A stretch of 10,057 nt of DNA from Rhodospirillaceae bacterium UBA3470 (GCA_002378125.1 DFRF01000173.1:1-10057), one strand, 5' to 3'. Shown: positions 1 to 7,454, numbered from the stretch's first letter. The notes: generated by a model from the sequence alone, not told the origin. Numbers and translations: made by a program.

Positions 1-1154
1 CCCGTTATTGCCAATATACTTCCGTATAAAGCTGGATAAGTCATCATCGCGATACTCGTAAATGAGAGCACTCCGCCAGTAACCCCACCTATCCTATCTG
101 ATGGCGCGAGCCGAGCAACTTCCGCAAGTAATATACCATGCCAGCTCAGAGCAGTGACGTTATAGAGAACAGCCACTGTTAGAATAAACGAGTAGTCCCA
201 GCTACCATCAAATAGGCTTACTAGAATTGCTGCTGCGGCCCCAAATATGCCGATCCCACCTAGGATCGTTCTAGCAGTTGACACTGTACTCGCTAAATAG
301 CCCCAGAAAATACGTGCGATCACGGCCATAAATGCAGAGAGGGCAAATATCGATCCTGCCTGGGTTTCGCTATAATTGAGTTCGTCAATAAGAAACAGAA
401 TGAAAAATCCTGCAAAAATAGATTGAAGGCCCCCAAACGCAAAAGCCCCAAATGAAAGATCTCGTAATTGAGGATTTGAAGTGACAAGGTTCATAGTCTC
501 CGTGACGCCAGAAAATGAGATTTTATTTGTTGGGTCTCTATCCAAGTCGAAAAATGAACGAATTGGTTGCAACGTGAGTACGACAAGGTAAACGATAAAG
601 CCGGTTACTAAAGCTGTTCCATATGTTCCGAGGTGAATGGGGTTCTTAAAAACAACATTGTAAAAACTCAGCGATAGAAGAAATGGTATAAGAAGGCCGC
701 CAATAAGGCTGCCAACCGGTACCCCCGTTTGTTTGATCGAAAAAATAATCGGTGCCAGGTGAGGTGGACATACCTTTGCTAGAATATGCGAGCTTGCGGG
801 AGTAGATACTGCCGATACTCCAAGAAGAATAGCGCAGATCGGATAAAGCCATAAAACTCCGGTCGATATTAGAAATAAGCTGGCGCCCATAAGGATCAAG
901 CATATCTGGCTTACACGCAAAGGGCCGTATCGAATAATAAAACCTCCGCAGGCCATGGCACTTAAAATGGCAGCACCGTGCTGCAGAAATAAGAACAAAC
1001 CTAGCCAGGCACGCGAAATATTAAAATCATCAGCTATGCGATCTGCCAGAATTGGCATAACTATCTGACAAACATACGAAAACGCTTGCTGCACTAACAT
1101 TGCAACAACCGCTATGATCAATACTGTTTTGGGCTCAAATCGAGCAAGGTTCAT
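1..1154 (-). CDS. MFS transporter, C-terminal end cut by the window
   Basis: Reading the minus strand from an ATG at 1154-1152 gives 384 uninterrupted codons to base 1 with no stop, so the gene continues off the left edge. The product is almost entirely hydrophobic helices, as in a major facilitator superfamily transporter of the inner membrane. Family-like landmarks are the loop after helix 2 (GGFIIRYGPLR, about residues 70-80), the helix 5 motif FSIKQTGVPVGSLIGG (138-153), a central cytoplasmic loop rich in charge (about 200-230), and the helix 8/9 loop ARIFWGYLAS (280-289). The SIKQTG-type helix 5 is reminiscent of the CynX/NimT-like branch. Typical members have about 390-420 residues, so little is missing. 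The substrate cannot be told. No good Shine-Dalgarno site precedes the ATG, and no in-frame ATG is seen just upstream. Base composition is AT-richer than the liv operon, which suggests a different origin. Confidence 0.87.
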   Translation of the reverse strand, partial: MNLARFEPKTVLIIAVVAMLVQQAFSYVCQIVMPILADRIADDFNISRAWLGLFLFLQHGAAILSAMACGGFIIRYGPLRVSQICLILMGASLFLISTGVLWLYPICAILLGVSAVSTPASSHILAKVCPPHLAPIIFSIKQTGVPVGSLIGGLLIPFLLSLSFYNVVFKNPIHLGTYGTALVTGFIVYLVVLTLQPIRSFFDLDRDPTNKISFSGVTETMNLVTSNPQLRDLSFGAFAFGGLQSIFAGFFILFLIDELNYSETQAGSIFALSAFMAVIARIFWGYLASTVSTARTILGGIGIFGAAAAILVSLFDGSWDYSFILTVAVLYNVTALSWHGILLAEVARLAPSDRIGGVTGGVLSFTSIAMMTYPALYGSILAIT

Positions 1155-1280
1155 ATTGATAACGCTCAGGAAAAACTCAGGAACATCATGAATAATTAAC
1201 AGCCCACCTGAATAACCCCGAAATCGCCTTTATGCCACCCCCAGCCCTATCAGGATGATCTGAGCCCCCCGTGGTAACAC

Positions 1281-1324
1281 GAACTATCTCTATGATAGCC
1301 CTCTAATTGATCAATCTATAGTTC
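1281..1324. promoter_or_regulatory. Cluster of inverted repeats in the divergent intergenic gap
   Basis: The outer arms GAACTAT (1281-1287) and ATAGTTC (1318-1324) are perfectly complementary. Between them lie the odd palindrome CTATGATAG (1290-1298) and the perfect 10-bp palindrome ATTGATCAAT (1306-1315). The block sits in the 349-base gap between the divergently transcribed MFS and GYD genes, where an operator for either would be expected. No regulator gene is in view, so the role is inferred only from symmetry and position. AT-rich DNA produces such symmetry by chance fairly often. Confidence 0.3.
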
Positions 1325-1371
1325 GAGTGTGCGTGGTCTAATCGCCATATGTGAAGGCGGGATGGCCCACC

Positions 1372-1390
1372 ACCCCTGCCATATAGGGGT
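1372..1390. other. Small perfect stem-loop
   Basis: ACCCCT (1372-1377) and AGGGGT (1385-1390) pair perfectly around a 7-nt loop. No T-run follows on either strand, so it is not a convincing terminator. It could be part of an operator or a leader structure for one of the divergent genes. The rest of the 1155-1503 gap, outside the listed repeats and promoter-like site, shows no gene on either strand. Confidence 0.25.
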
Positions 1391-1441
1391 ATGAGCCAGC
1401 GCGGAGTAGCCATGGTTAGATTAGATACGTAATGTCTCTAT

Positions 1442-1470
1442 ATTACATAACAGTGTAATTTTGATAAGAT
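1442..1470 (+). promoter_or_regulatory. Putative promoter with an interrupted palindrome, upstream of the GYD gene
   Basis: ATTACA (1442-1447) and TGTAAT (1454-1459) form a perfect interrupted palindrome with a 6-bp spacer, the geometry of a dimeric repressor site. TTACAT (1443-1448) can serve as a -35 element and TAAGAT (1465-1470) as a -10 element with a 16-bp spacer. The palindrome would then cover the -35 element and most of the spacer. A further GTAAT (1429-1433) pairs with the ATTAC half of the first arm. Transcription would start about 25 bases before the GYD ribosome site. Both calls are inferred from pattern alone. Confidence 0.35.
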
Positions 1471-1503
1471 CGTCTTCTAAACCGATCTCTATGGGAGGAA
1501 CCA

Positions 1504-1842
1504 ATGGCACTATATATGACCAAAATAAAATATACAGCCGATGCAATTAAGGACATTGCTGAATCGGGAAGTAATAGAGAGGAAGTAGTCCGCGCGCTGA
1601 TTGAAAAATGCGGGGGAACTCTCGTAAATTTTTACGGAATGATTGGACAAGACCACCACATAATTTTGATCACTGAATTTGATCAATTATCTGATTATAT
1701 GGGGATGGTAATGTCTGGAGCCGTAGGGGGTGCAGTCGCTGACTGGAAGACTATTCAGCTGTATACAAGCGACGATATGATGTCTGCGACTGAAACGTAT
1801 AGAGCTAGCAAAGGCTCATATTCTCCACCACCCAACAATTAG
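1504..1842 (+). CDS. GYD domain protein, small stand-alone
   Basis: The 112-residue product matches the GYD family (PF08734) in layout. It has an N-terminal strand MTKIKYT, a helix with the pattern REEVVRALIEKCGG (about residues 25-38), the following strand TLVNFYGMIGQDHHIILITEF with the family's 'F-Y-x-x-G-x-x-D' signature, a helix, and a final strand WKTIQLYT before a polar tail ending SPPPNN. The fold is ferredoxin-like and resembles small dimeric alpha/beta barrel proteins. The biochemical role of the family is not established. The start is well supported: GGAGG lies at 1494-1498, five bases before the ATG. The gene stands alone, opposite in direction to the MFS gene, and has AT-rich codon use like it. 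The usual GYD protein is about 95-110 residues, so this one is full length. Confidence 0.85.
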   Translation: MALYMTKIKYTADAIKDIAESGSNREEVVRALIEKCGGTLVNFYGMIGQDHHIILITEFDQLSDYMGMVMSGAVGGAVADWKTIQLYTSDDMMSATETYRASKGSYSPPPNN

Positions 1843-1891
1843 GCGCATGTATTTCCCCGATGGTCGGAAGCTGACCTAATTTCTTCTGATA

Positions 1892-1914
1892 TGGTAGTTC
1901 TTCAATTTCTACCA
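1892..1914. repeat. Stem-loop downstream of the GYD gene
   Basis: TGGTAG (1892-1897) and CTACCA (1909-1914) form a perfect 6-bp stem with an 11-nt loop, 50 bases past the GYD stop codon. No T-run follows. It is one of three inverted repeats spaced along this gap. Confidence 0.3.
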
Positions 1915-1931
1915 GGAAGTAATTGATTGGT

Positions 1932-1963
1932 TCCCCCGGGATAGGTTACCCGCGGATGGGGGA
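1932..1963. repeat. GC-rich stem-loop downstream of the GYD gene
   Basis: TCCCCC (1932-1937) pairs with GGGGGA (1958-1963). Inside it GGG (1938-1940) can pair with CCC (1949-1951), giving a nested hairpin. It is a sharp GC-rich island in otherwise AT-rich sequence. It may stabilise the 3' end of the GYD transcript, but no function is shown. Confidence 0.3.
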
Positions 1964-1971
1964 CTTGGAAG

Positions 1972-2012
1972 AATCTAGATCTACGATCTGCTACGGTGGG
2001 TTCTAGATTTTT
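1972..2012 (+). terminator. Possible rho-independent terminator for the GYD transcript
   Basis: AATCTAGA (1972-1979) and TCTAGATT (2002-2009) are perfect 8-bp arms, followed at once by a run of five T (2008-2012). The loop of 22 nt is long for an intrinsic terminator and the stem is AT-rich, so termination may be weak. Between this site and livG (2013-2291) no complete gene is visible. Confidence 0.4.
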
Positions 2013-2142
2013 CTTATACCGATAATTCTTTTTACTGACACATTAAATGGTCAGAAGATGACAAGCTGAGCCTAAACACCATTTCTCACGTTGTGCATTA
2101 AGGATTGGGATGGATATTGTTTTGAAATGAGTACACTGCTAA

Positions 2143-2295
2143 TTCATCAAACCGTTGGCGGAAGCCAATTTTTGGTGGATTTGTCAACGGACCTATCGCG
2201 GAGCAACCAATACTGAAAAGGCTTTTAAAATCGCTCGCGGTTTACTACCGCAGCGGCCGGTTATGAAATATTGTTTTGGATACGGTCGTGAATGA
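2143..2295 (+). other. Open frame without a clear start, overlapping the livG start
   Basis: After an in-frame TAA at 2140-2142 a frame stays open for 50 codons and ends at TGA 2293-2295, which overlaps the livG ATG as ATGA. This is the same coupling seen between livG/livF and livH/livM. The frame has no ATG before 2263, only a TTG at 2155. The translation (including WWICQRTYRG and KAFKIARGLLPQ) is not a family I recognise. It may be the 3' stump of a gene that once preceded livG, cut at the junction with the AT-rich segment. The overlap may equally be chance. Confidence 0.22.
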
Positions 2296-3071
2296 TTTCA
2301 GTTGATAATATTGCGCTCCACTTTGGTGGCATCCGGGCGGTCGACGGCGTCAGCCTGGAAATCGGCAAGGGGGCAATCACCGGATTGATCGGGCCGAACG
2401 GCGCGGGCAAGACGACCCTATTCAATATTATCGCCGGTGTGTATGAGCCAAACTTCGGCCGAATTTTACTCGACGGTGAGGACATAACCGATCTCAAACC
2501 GTACCAACGTTTTGGCAAGGGACTGCTCCGCACCTTCCAGATCGCTCATGAATTCTCATCGATGACGGTGTTGGAGAACCTGATGATGGTGCCAGGTACC
2601 CAATCCGGCGAACGAATCTTTAACGCCTGGTTCCGTCGCAATGCTATCCGCGCAGAAGAACATTCCAATCGCCGCAAGGCCGACGAGGTGATCGAGTTCC
2701 TGCATCTGAACCGCGTGGCCCACGATCAGGCGGGAAATCTATCCGGCGGACAAAAGAAATTGCTTGAGCTCGGCCGTACAATGATGGTCGAGGCCAAGGT
2801 GGTTTTGCTCGACGAGGTCGGTGCCGGGGTCAACCGCACCCTATTGCAGTACATCGGCGACGCTATCGTACGCCTGAACCAGGAGAGGGGCTACACCTTC
2901 TGCATGATCGAGCACGACATGGACTTAATCTCGAAACTATGTGACCCGGTAATCGTCATGGCCGACGGCAAGCTCCTAACCGAGGGCTCCGCAGAGGAGG
3001 TCAAGTCTAACCCGGACGTTATCGAGGCTTATCTCGGTACCGGCATGAAAAGCAAGACGGGGGCTGCGTGA
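2292..3071 (+). CDS. livG: Branched-chain-type ABC transporter ATPase LivG
   Basis: This 259-residue protein is the first of two cytoplasmic ATPases that power a hydrophobic amino acid-type (HAAT) importer. Visible motifs are Walker A GPNGAGKTT (residues 34-42), Q-loop Q83 in RTFQ, the ABC signature LSGGQ (150-154), Walker B VVLLDE (170-175) and the switch histidine H208 in IEHDMD. The length matches LivG (about 255). The residue after the catalytic glutamate is valine (LLDEVGAGVN) where LivG proteins nearly always have proline. The catalytic residues themselves are intact. The gene opens the liv operon, and its TGA overlaps the GTG start of livF. Its promoter is not obvious in the 2013-2291 gap. 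The transported substrate cannot be read from an ATPase. Confidence 0.95.
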   Translation: MISVDNIALHFGGIRAVDGVSLEIGKGAITGLIGPNGAGKTTLFNIIAGVYEPNFGRILLDGEDITDLKPYQRFGKGLLRTFQIAHEFSSMTVLENLMMVPGTQSGERIFNAWFRRNAIRAEEHSNRRKADEVIEFLHLNRVAHDQAGNLSGGQKKLLELGRTMMVEAKVVLLDEVGAGVNRTLLQYIGDAIVRLNQERGYTFCMIEHDMDLISKLCDPVIVMADGKLLTEGSAEEVKSNPDVIEAYLGTGMKSKTGAA

Positions 3072-3772
3072 GTTATCTCTCTGGCACAAACATGCGTGGT
3101 GGATATGGCGGTGCAGACGTTCTCCACGGTTGCGAAATTTCCGTCGACAAAGGCGAGGTGGCGGTCATCTTAGGTCCCAATGGCGCCGGTAAGTCGACTG
3201 CCATGAAGGCGATATTCGGCATGCTCGAATTGCGCGAGGGAAATGTTACCCTGGGCGGCAAAGACATCACCAAGTTGTCGCCGCAAAGACGCGTGCGTGA
3301 AGGCATGGCTATGGTGCCACAGACCAACAACATTTTCACCACCATGACGGTCGAGGAAAATCTCGAGATGGGCGCCTTCCTGCGCCGCGACGACATTCGG
3401 GAGACGATTGCGCGCGTTTACAACTTGTTTCCAATCCTTGCCGAAAAGCGCCATCAGGACGCGGGAGAACTTTCCGGCGGCCAGCGCCAGCAAGTGGCGG
3501 TGGGCCGTGCTTTGATGACTCAGCCAGATGTGCTGATGCTCGATGAGCCGACGGCTGGCGTCTCCCCCATCGTCATGAACGAACTTTTCGACCGCATTCT
3601 CGAAGTCAAGAAAACTGGCATCGCTATTCTCATTGTAGAACAGAATGCGCGCCAGGCCCTGGATATTGCTGATATCGGCTATGTACTGGTCAACGGAGAA
3701 AACAAGTTCACCGACAACGGGCAGGCCTTGCTGCAAAACCCGGAAGTGCGGCATTCTTTTTTGGGTGGGTGA
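3068..3772 (+). CDS. livF: Branched-chain-type ABC transporter ATPase LivF
   Basis: This is the second ATPase of the importer, 234 residues, the usual size for LivF. It has Walker A GPNGAGKST (36-44), Q-loop Q85, signature LSGGQ (135-139) followed by RQQVAVGRALM, and Walker B VLMLDE (155-160) in the canonical LMLDEPTAGVSP. As in other LivF proteins, the switch position reads VEQNARQA, with glutamine in place of histidine. The start is GTG at 3068, which overlaps the livG stop (GTGA). It is preferred to the in-frame ATG at 3092 because the first eight residues supply the expected N-terminal strand before the GGYGG-x-x-VLHG block. Translational coupling to livG is likely. livH follows after three bases. 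Confidence 0.95.
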   Translation: MSYLSGTNMRGGYGGADVLHGCEISVDKGEVAVILGPNGAGKSTAMKAIFGMLELREGNVTLGGKDITKLSPQRRVREGMAMVPQTNNIFTTMTVEENLEMGAFLRRDDIRETIARVYNLFPILAEKRHQDAGELSGGQRQQVAVGRALMTQPDVLMLDEPTAGVSPIVMNELFDRILEVKKTGIAILIVEQNARQALDIADIGYVLVNGENKFTDNGQALLQNPEVRHSFLGG

Positions 3773-3775
3773 GGC

Positions 3776-4792
3776 ATGGCGATGGATATTCTCAACGCGT
3801 TAGTTTTGCTTTTCAATTACATCATTGTTCCCAGCGTCGCTTACGGTTCGCAACTGGCCCTTGGGGCTTTGGGGGTTACTTTGGTCTATGGAACCCTGCG
3901 TTTCGCCAACTTTGCGCACGGCGAGTTGATGGCCTTTGGTGCCATGATCACCATCTTGTGCACCTGGTGGCTACAATCCTTGGGAGTTTCCATCGCTCCC
4001 TTACCGACGGCGCTGTTAGCCCTTGGGCCAGCCATTGCGGTGACCGTTGCCATCGTTTTGATCACCGACCGAACGATCTACAGGTTTTACCGTGAGAAGC
4101 GCAGCGCCCCGGCCATTTATATCATCGCCTCGATTGGTGTGATGTTCGTCATGAATGGGTTGATCCGCTTTATCATCGGCCCCAGCGACCGCGCCTTCGG
4201 CGACGGCCAGCGCTATATCATCAAAGCCCAGGATTTCCGAGATATGACCGGCTTGAGCGAAGGTCTGGGGATCAAGACCAGTCAGGGGATCACCGTTCTA
4301 GTCACCTTGTTCCTTGTCGCCGCGTTGTTCTGGTTCTTGCAAAAAACCCGCACTGGAAAATCGATGCGGGCCTACGCCGACAACCGCGACCTGGCATTGC
4401 TGTCAGGGATCAACCCCGAACGGGTGGTGATGTATTCCTGGATAATTACGGCGGCCCTGGCAACTATCGCCGGTGCGCTTTATGGCCTGGATAAATCCTT
4501 CAAGCCGTTCACGTATTTTCAACTGCTGTTGCCACTGTTCGCTGCTGCCATCGTTGGCGGCATCGGCAAGCCGGTTGGGGCCATCGTTGGCGGTTTTGTG
4601 ATCGCCTTTTCCGAAGTGACAATCACCTACCCCTATAAAAAATTTCTCACCTATCTGATGCCGGAAGGCATGCAGCCGAGCGGATTGTTGCAGTTGCTAT
4701 CGACAGATTACAAGTTTGCGGTTTCCTTCATCATTCTGGTGATCGTACTGATGGTTACGCCGACCGGCATCATGAAAGGTAAAACCGTATGA
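3776..4792 (+). CDS. livH: Branched-chain-type ABC transporter permease LivH
   Basis: This 338-residue, very hydrophobic inner-membrane permease forms half of the transport channel with LivM. The N-terminal block LGVTLVYGTLRFANFAHGE is the hallmark of LivH. The EAA-like coupling loop that contacts the ATPases is seen as RAYADNRDLALLSGINPERV, followed by the helix TIAGALYG. The late segment AAAIVGGIGKPVGAIVGG is also family-typical. It is about 30 residues longer than E. coli LivH (308), mainly because of a periplasmic or loop insertion around residues 130-170. ATG 3776 is the likely start. A second ATG two codons later is possible. The Shine-Dalgarno site is modest (GTGAGG). Its TGA overlaps the livM ATG by four bases, so equal production of the two permeases through coupling is likely. 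Confidence 0.94.
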   Translation: MAMDILNALVLLFNYIIVPSVAYGSQLALGALGVTLVYGTLRFANFAHGELMAFGAMITILCTWWLQSLGVSIAPLPTALLALGPAIAVTVAIVLITDRTIYRFYREKRSAPAIYIIASIGVMFVMNGLIRFIIGPSDRAFGDGQRYIIKAQDFRDMTGLSEGLGIKTSQGITVLVTLFLVAALFWFLQKTRTGKSMRAYADNRDLALLSGINPERVVMYSWIITAALATIAGALYGLDKSFKPFTYFQLLLPLFAAAIVGGIGKPVGAIVGGFVIAFSEVTITYPYKKFLTYLMPEGMQPSGLLQLLSTDYKFAVSFIILVIVLMVTPTGIMKGKTV

Positions 4793-6174
4793 ACCTCTCG
4801 GCCAACGCACGGCGCGCGACGCTAGCGTTTATGCTGATCGCCATCATGTTGGTGGCTGTTGGGGTGATCCAGTCGTGGGCCGTGATGCTGACTATCTTCA
4901 ATCTTTGCTTGATCTCTTCGATTATGGCGCTCGGTGTTAACATCCAGTGGGGGTACGCCGGTTTGTTCAACGTCGGCACCATGGGGTTTGCCGCTTTGGG
5001 CGGTGTTGCGGCGATGCTGGTTTCGCAGGAGCCGGTTATCGCCGCCTGGCATGCGGGCGGCTGGAAGCTGCTGCTGTCGTTCGTCAGCCTGGTGCTGGTA
5101 ATTTTTCTCGTCGCCATCTTGTACGGAAAAATCAAGAAAGGACCCCTTCGGCAATTGGCGATCACGGGTGCTCTGGTGCTGGGGTATTTTCTGTTCCGCG
5201 CCTTTTTTGACCCAGCCAGCGATGCGATTGAGGCGATTGATCCAGCCGTCGCCGGGTATTTGGGCGGGATGGGGCTACCGATCTTGCTGTCATGGATTGC
5301 CGGCGGGGTGCTGGCGGCTGGCGCAGCGTGGATCATAGGCCGAATAGCTCTGGGGCTGCGTTCCGACTACCTGGCCATCGCCACCCTCGGTATTTCAGAA
5401 ATCATTATCGCATTTATTAAGAACGAGGACTGGCTCACGCGTGGTGTCAAGAACGTCACCGGGCTCAAACGGCCGGTACCGTACGAGATTGACCTGCAAA
5501 AAGCCGATTGGTTCATCAACCTGGTCGAAAGCCTGAACCATGGCACCCTATCGCAGTTTGGTGCCGACGACCGGAGCGCGATGCTGCGTCAGATGGTGAT
5601 CGAGGCTTCGAGTATCTTCGTCAAGCTTTGTTACGCGGGGTTGTTCATAGCCGTCTTGGCGGCCATCTTGACACTGAGCGTTAAGGCTCTCGATTCCCCT
5701 TGGGGTCGAATGATGCGGGCGATCCGTGATAACGAAGTCGCTGCCGATGCCATGGGGAAGAACGTCACCCGGCGTCACTTGCAGGTTTTCGTTCTGGGCT
5801 CGGCAGTGGTCGGCTTAGCCGGGGCCATGCTAACTACACTCGACGGTCAGTTGACGCCGGGCACCTATCAACCGCTACGCTTCACATTCCTAATTTGGGT
5901 AATGGTCATAGTTGGCGGTTCCGGTAACAACCTTGGGGCCGTGCTCGGAGGGTTCCTGATCTGGCTGGTGTGGATCGAAGCTGAGCCGGTGGGGGTCTGG
6001 CTGATCGACAATCTGACGGCCGGGTTGGGCGAAACCAGTCCGGTTCGTCTGCACCTCATGGAAACGGCTCAGCACATGCGGGTCTTGGTCATGGGTTTGG
6101 TGCTACTGACGGTAATGCGTTTCCACCCCGAGGGAATTCTGCCCGAGGTGGTCAAGCGCGAAGAGGGCGACTAA
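4789..6174 (+). CDS. livM: Branched-chain-type ABC transporter permease LivM
   Basis: This 461-residue polytopic inner-membrane protein is the partner of LivH. LivM landmarks are ALGVNIQWGYAGLFNVG near residue 50, LRSDYLAIATLGISEII about residue 190, the loop RGVKNVTGLKRPV just after it, and the ATPase-coupling block AIRDNEVAADAMGKNVTRRH, followed by GSAVVGLAGAM. It is somewhat longer than E. coli LivM (425). The extra length lies around residues 100-165 and adds hydrophobic helices. The gene begins at ATG 4789, overlapping livH (ATGA), and has no need for its own promoter. The coding strand is clean, with no frameshift. After its TAA there is a 64-base gap before livK, the largest gap in the operon. 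Confidence 0.94.
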   Translation: MNLSANARRATLAFMLIAIMLVAVGVIQSWAVMLTIFNLCLISSIMALGVNIQWGYAGLFNVGTMGFAALGGVAAMLVSQEPVIAAWHAGGWKLLLSFVSLVLVIFLVAILYGKIKKGPLRQLAITGALVLGYFLFRAFFDPASDAIEAIDPAVAGYLGGMGLPILLSWIAGGVLAAGAAWIIGRIALGLRSDYLAIATLGISEIIIAFIKNEDWLTRGVKNVTGLKRPVPYEIDLQKADWFINLVESLNHGTLSQFGADDRSAMLRQMVIEASSIFVKLCYAGLFIAVLAAILTLSVKALDSPWGRMMRAIRDNEVAADAMGKNVTRRHLQVFVLGSAVVGLAGAMLTTLDGQLTPGTYQPLRFTFLIWVMVIVGGSGNNLGAVLGGFLIWLVWIEAEPVGVWLIDNLTAGLGETSPVRLHLMETAQHMRVLVMGLVLLTVMRFHPEGILPEVVKREEGD

Positions 6175-6204
6175 GCGTCTGGCATGATGTAATCTGCTGC
6201 GATA

Positions 6205-6238
6205 GTTTTGTTAAAATTTTTTAAGAAGGGGAGTACCG
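6205..6238 (+). promoter_or_regulatory. livK leader: strong ribosome binding site and -10-like sequence
   Basis: AAGAAGGGGAG ends about seven bases before the livK ATG and is the strongest ribosome site in the operon. Binding proteins are usually needed in excess over the membrane parts, which this would help provide. A TAAAAT (6212-6217) resembles a -10 element, but I see no good -35 element at the right distance, so an internal promoter is only a possibility. Confidence 0.4.
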
Positions 6239-7426
6239 ATGAAAAAAACTTTACTGGCAACCGCCATAGTGGCGGCAATGACCACTTCGGCGTTGGCCGG
6301 AGAGGAAGTCAAAGTGGGCGTGATTTTGGGCTTTACCGGTCCCATTGAATCCCTGACGCCGGACATGGCGGCTTCGGCCGAATTGGCTTTCAAGGAAGCT
6401 TCCGCTTCGGGACAACTGCTGGGTGGTAAGACCATCAAGCCGATCCGTAAAGATTCGACCTGTATCGATGCCGCTGCGGCCACGGCCAACGCCGAGGCCC
6501 TGATTACCGCCGAAGGTGTTGCCGCCATTTTTGGCGCGGACTGCTCAGGCGTGACCGGCGCCATCGCCAACAACGTCGCCGTACCCAATGGGGTTGTTAT
6601 GATTTCGCCGTCAGCCACCTCGCCGGGGCTGTCCACTATTAAGGACAACGGTTTCTTTTTCCGTACAGCGCCGTCCGACGCCCGTCAGGGACAAGTACTG
6701 GCCAGCGTTCTGCAAAGGCGCGGGATCAAGGATGTTGCCGTCACATTCACCAACAACGATTATGGCAAGGGCTTAGCCAATTCCTTCGCTAACGCCTTTA
6801 AGGCGGTCGGCGGCAAGGTTAGCATTTCAGCGGCCCATGAAGACGGCAAGGCCGATTATTCGGCTGAGGTCGGCGCGCTGGCAGCGACCGGCTCCAAGCA
6901 TCTCGCTGTGTTCGGTTATTTGGATCAAGGGGGCAAAGGTATTATCCAAGCCTCCATAGACGCTGGCGCCTTTTCCGACTTTATTCTCGCGGACGGCATG
7001 ATTGGTGAAAGTCTGACCAAGCACTTCGGCAAGGATTTGAACGGCGCCATTGGCACCGTTCCGGGAGGCAAGACCGAAGGGGCTCAGGTTTTTGCCACCA
7101 TGGCCGATAAATCCGGTATTAAGAAGGATGGGCCATACGTGGGCGAATCCTATGATGCGGGTGCCTTGCTGGCCCTTGCCATGCAAGCGGCGGGTAGCAC
7201 CAATCGCAGCGGTATTCAAACCAATTTGATGAGGATTGCCAATGCCCCCGGCACGAAGATCGGTCCCGGCGAGATCGCCAAGGGGCTGAAGGTTCTGGCT
7301 TCCGGCGGTGATGTCGACTACGTCGGCGCGACCAATGTCGAATTTAACAAGGTCGGCGAGGTGTTGGGTTCATTTAAGGAGCTCGAGGTCAAGAACGGCA
7401 AGTTCGAGACTATCAAGATCCACTAA
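6239..7426 (+). CDS. livK: Branched-chain-type ABC transporter substrate-binding protein
   Basis: This 395-residue periplasmic binding protein delivers the substrate to LivHM. Residues 1-20 are a clear signal peptide (MKK, hydrophobic core, ALA before the cut). The mature part has the type I periplasmic-binding fold: VKVGVILGFTGP as first strand and substrate loop, SPSATSPGLS (the counterpart of the SPAAT ligand-contact segment of LivJ), NNDYGKGL, and GESYDAGALLALAM. Cysteines 75 and 102 sit where LivJ/LivK proteins have their disulfide. The hinge and lobe sequences look intact. Placement at the end of the operon, with its own strong ribosome site and a terminator 28 bases later, fits high expression. 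The ligand is not known. Related proteins bind amino acids, amides, urea or aromatic acids, and the neighbouring catabolic genes favour an acid or amide over leucine. Confidence 0.93.
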   Translation: MKKTLLATAIVAAMTTSALAGEEVKVGVILGFTGPIESLTPDMAASAELAFKEASASGQLLGGKTIKPIRKDSTCIDAAAATANAEALITAEGVAAIFGADCSGVTGAIANNVAVPNGVVMISPSATSPGLSTIKDNGFFFRTAPSDARQGQVLASVLQRRGIKDVAVTFTNNDYGKGLANSFANAFKAVGGKVSISAAHEDGKADYSAEVGALAATGSKHLAVFGYLDQGGKGIIQASIDAGAFSDFILADGMIGESLTKHFGKDLNGAIGTVPGGKTEGAQVFATMADKSGIKKDGPYVGESYDAGALLALAMQAAGSTNRSGIQTNLMRIANAPGTKIGPGEIAKGLKVLASGGDVDYVGATNVEFNKVGEVLGSFKELEVKNGKFETIKIH

Positions 7427-7454
7427 TCAAACGACAATCGGCTAACGAATAGGA

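Noticed and set aside
646..903. Minus-strand open frame of 85 codons in the left segment
   Set aside because: It is an out-of-frame overlap with the MFS transporter frame, which is continuous for 384 codons and has clear family motifs.
2091..2120. TTGTGC ... TATTGT as a promoter for the liv operon
   Set aside because: The spacing is 18 bp and both boxes match the consensus poorly. It is no better than expected by chance in this AT-rich stretch.
3170..3754. Long minus-strand open frame (194 codons) opposite livF
   Set aside because: It lies wholly inside livF, whose motifs are complete, and its translation shows no recognisable family pattern. It is a by-product of GC-rich codon bias.
4770..5336. 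Minus-strand open frame of 188 codons opposite the start of livM
   Set aside because: The translation is low-complexity, rich in Ala/Pro/Ser, and fully antisense to a well-supported permease.
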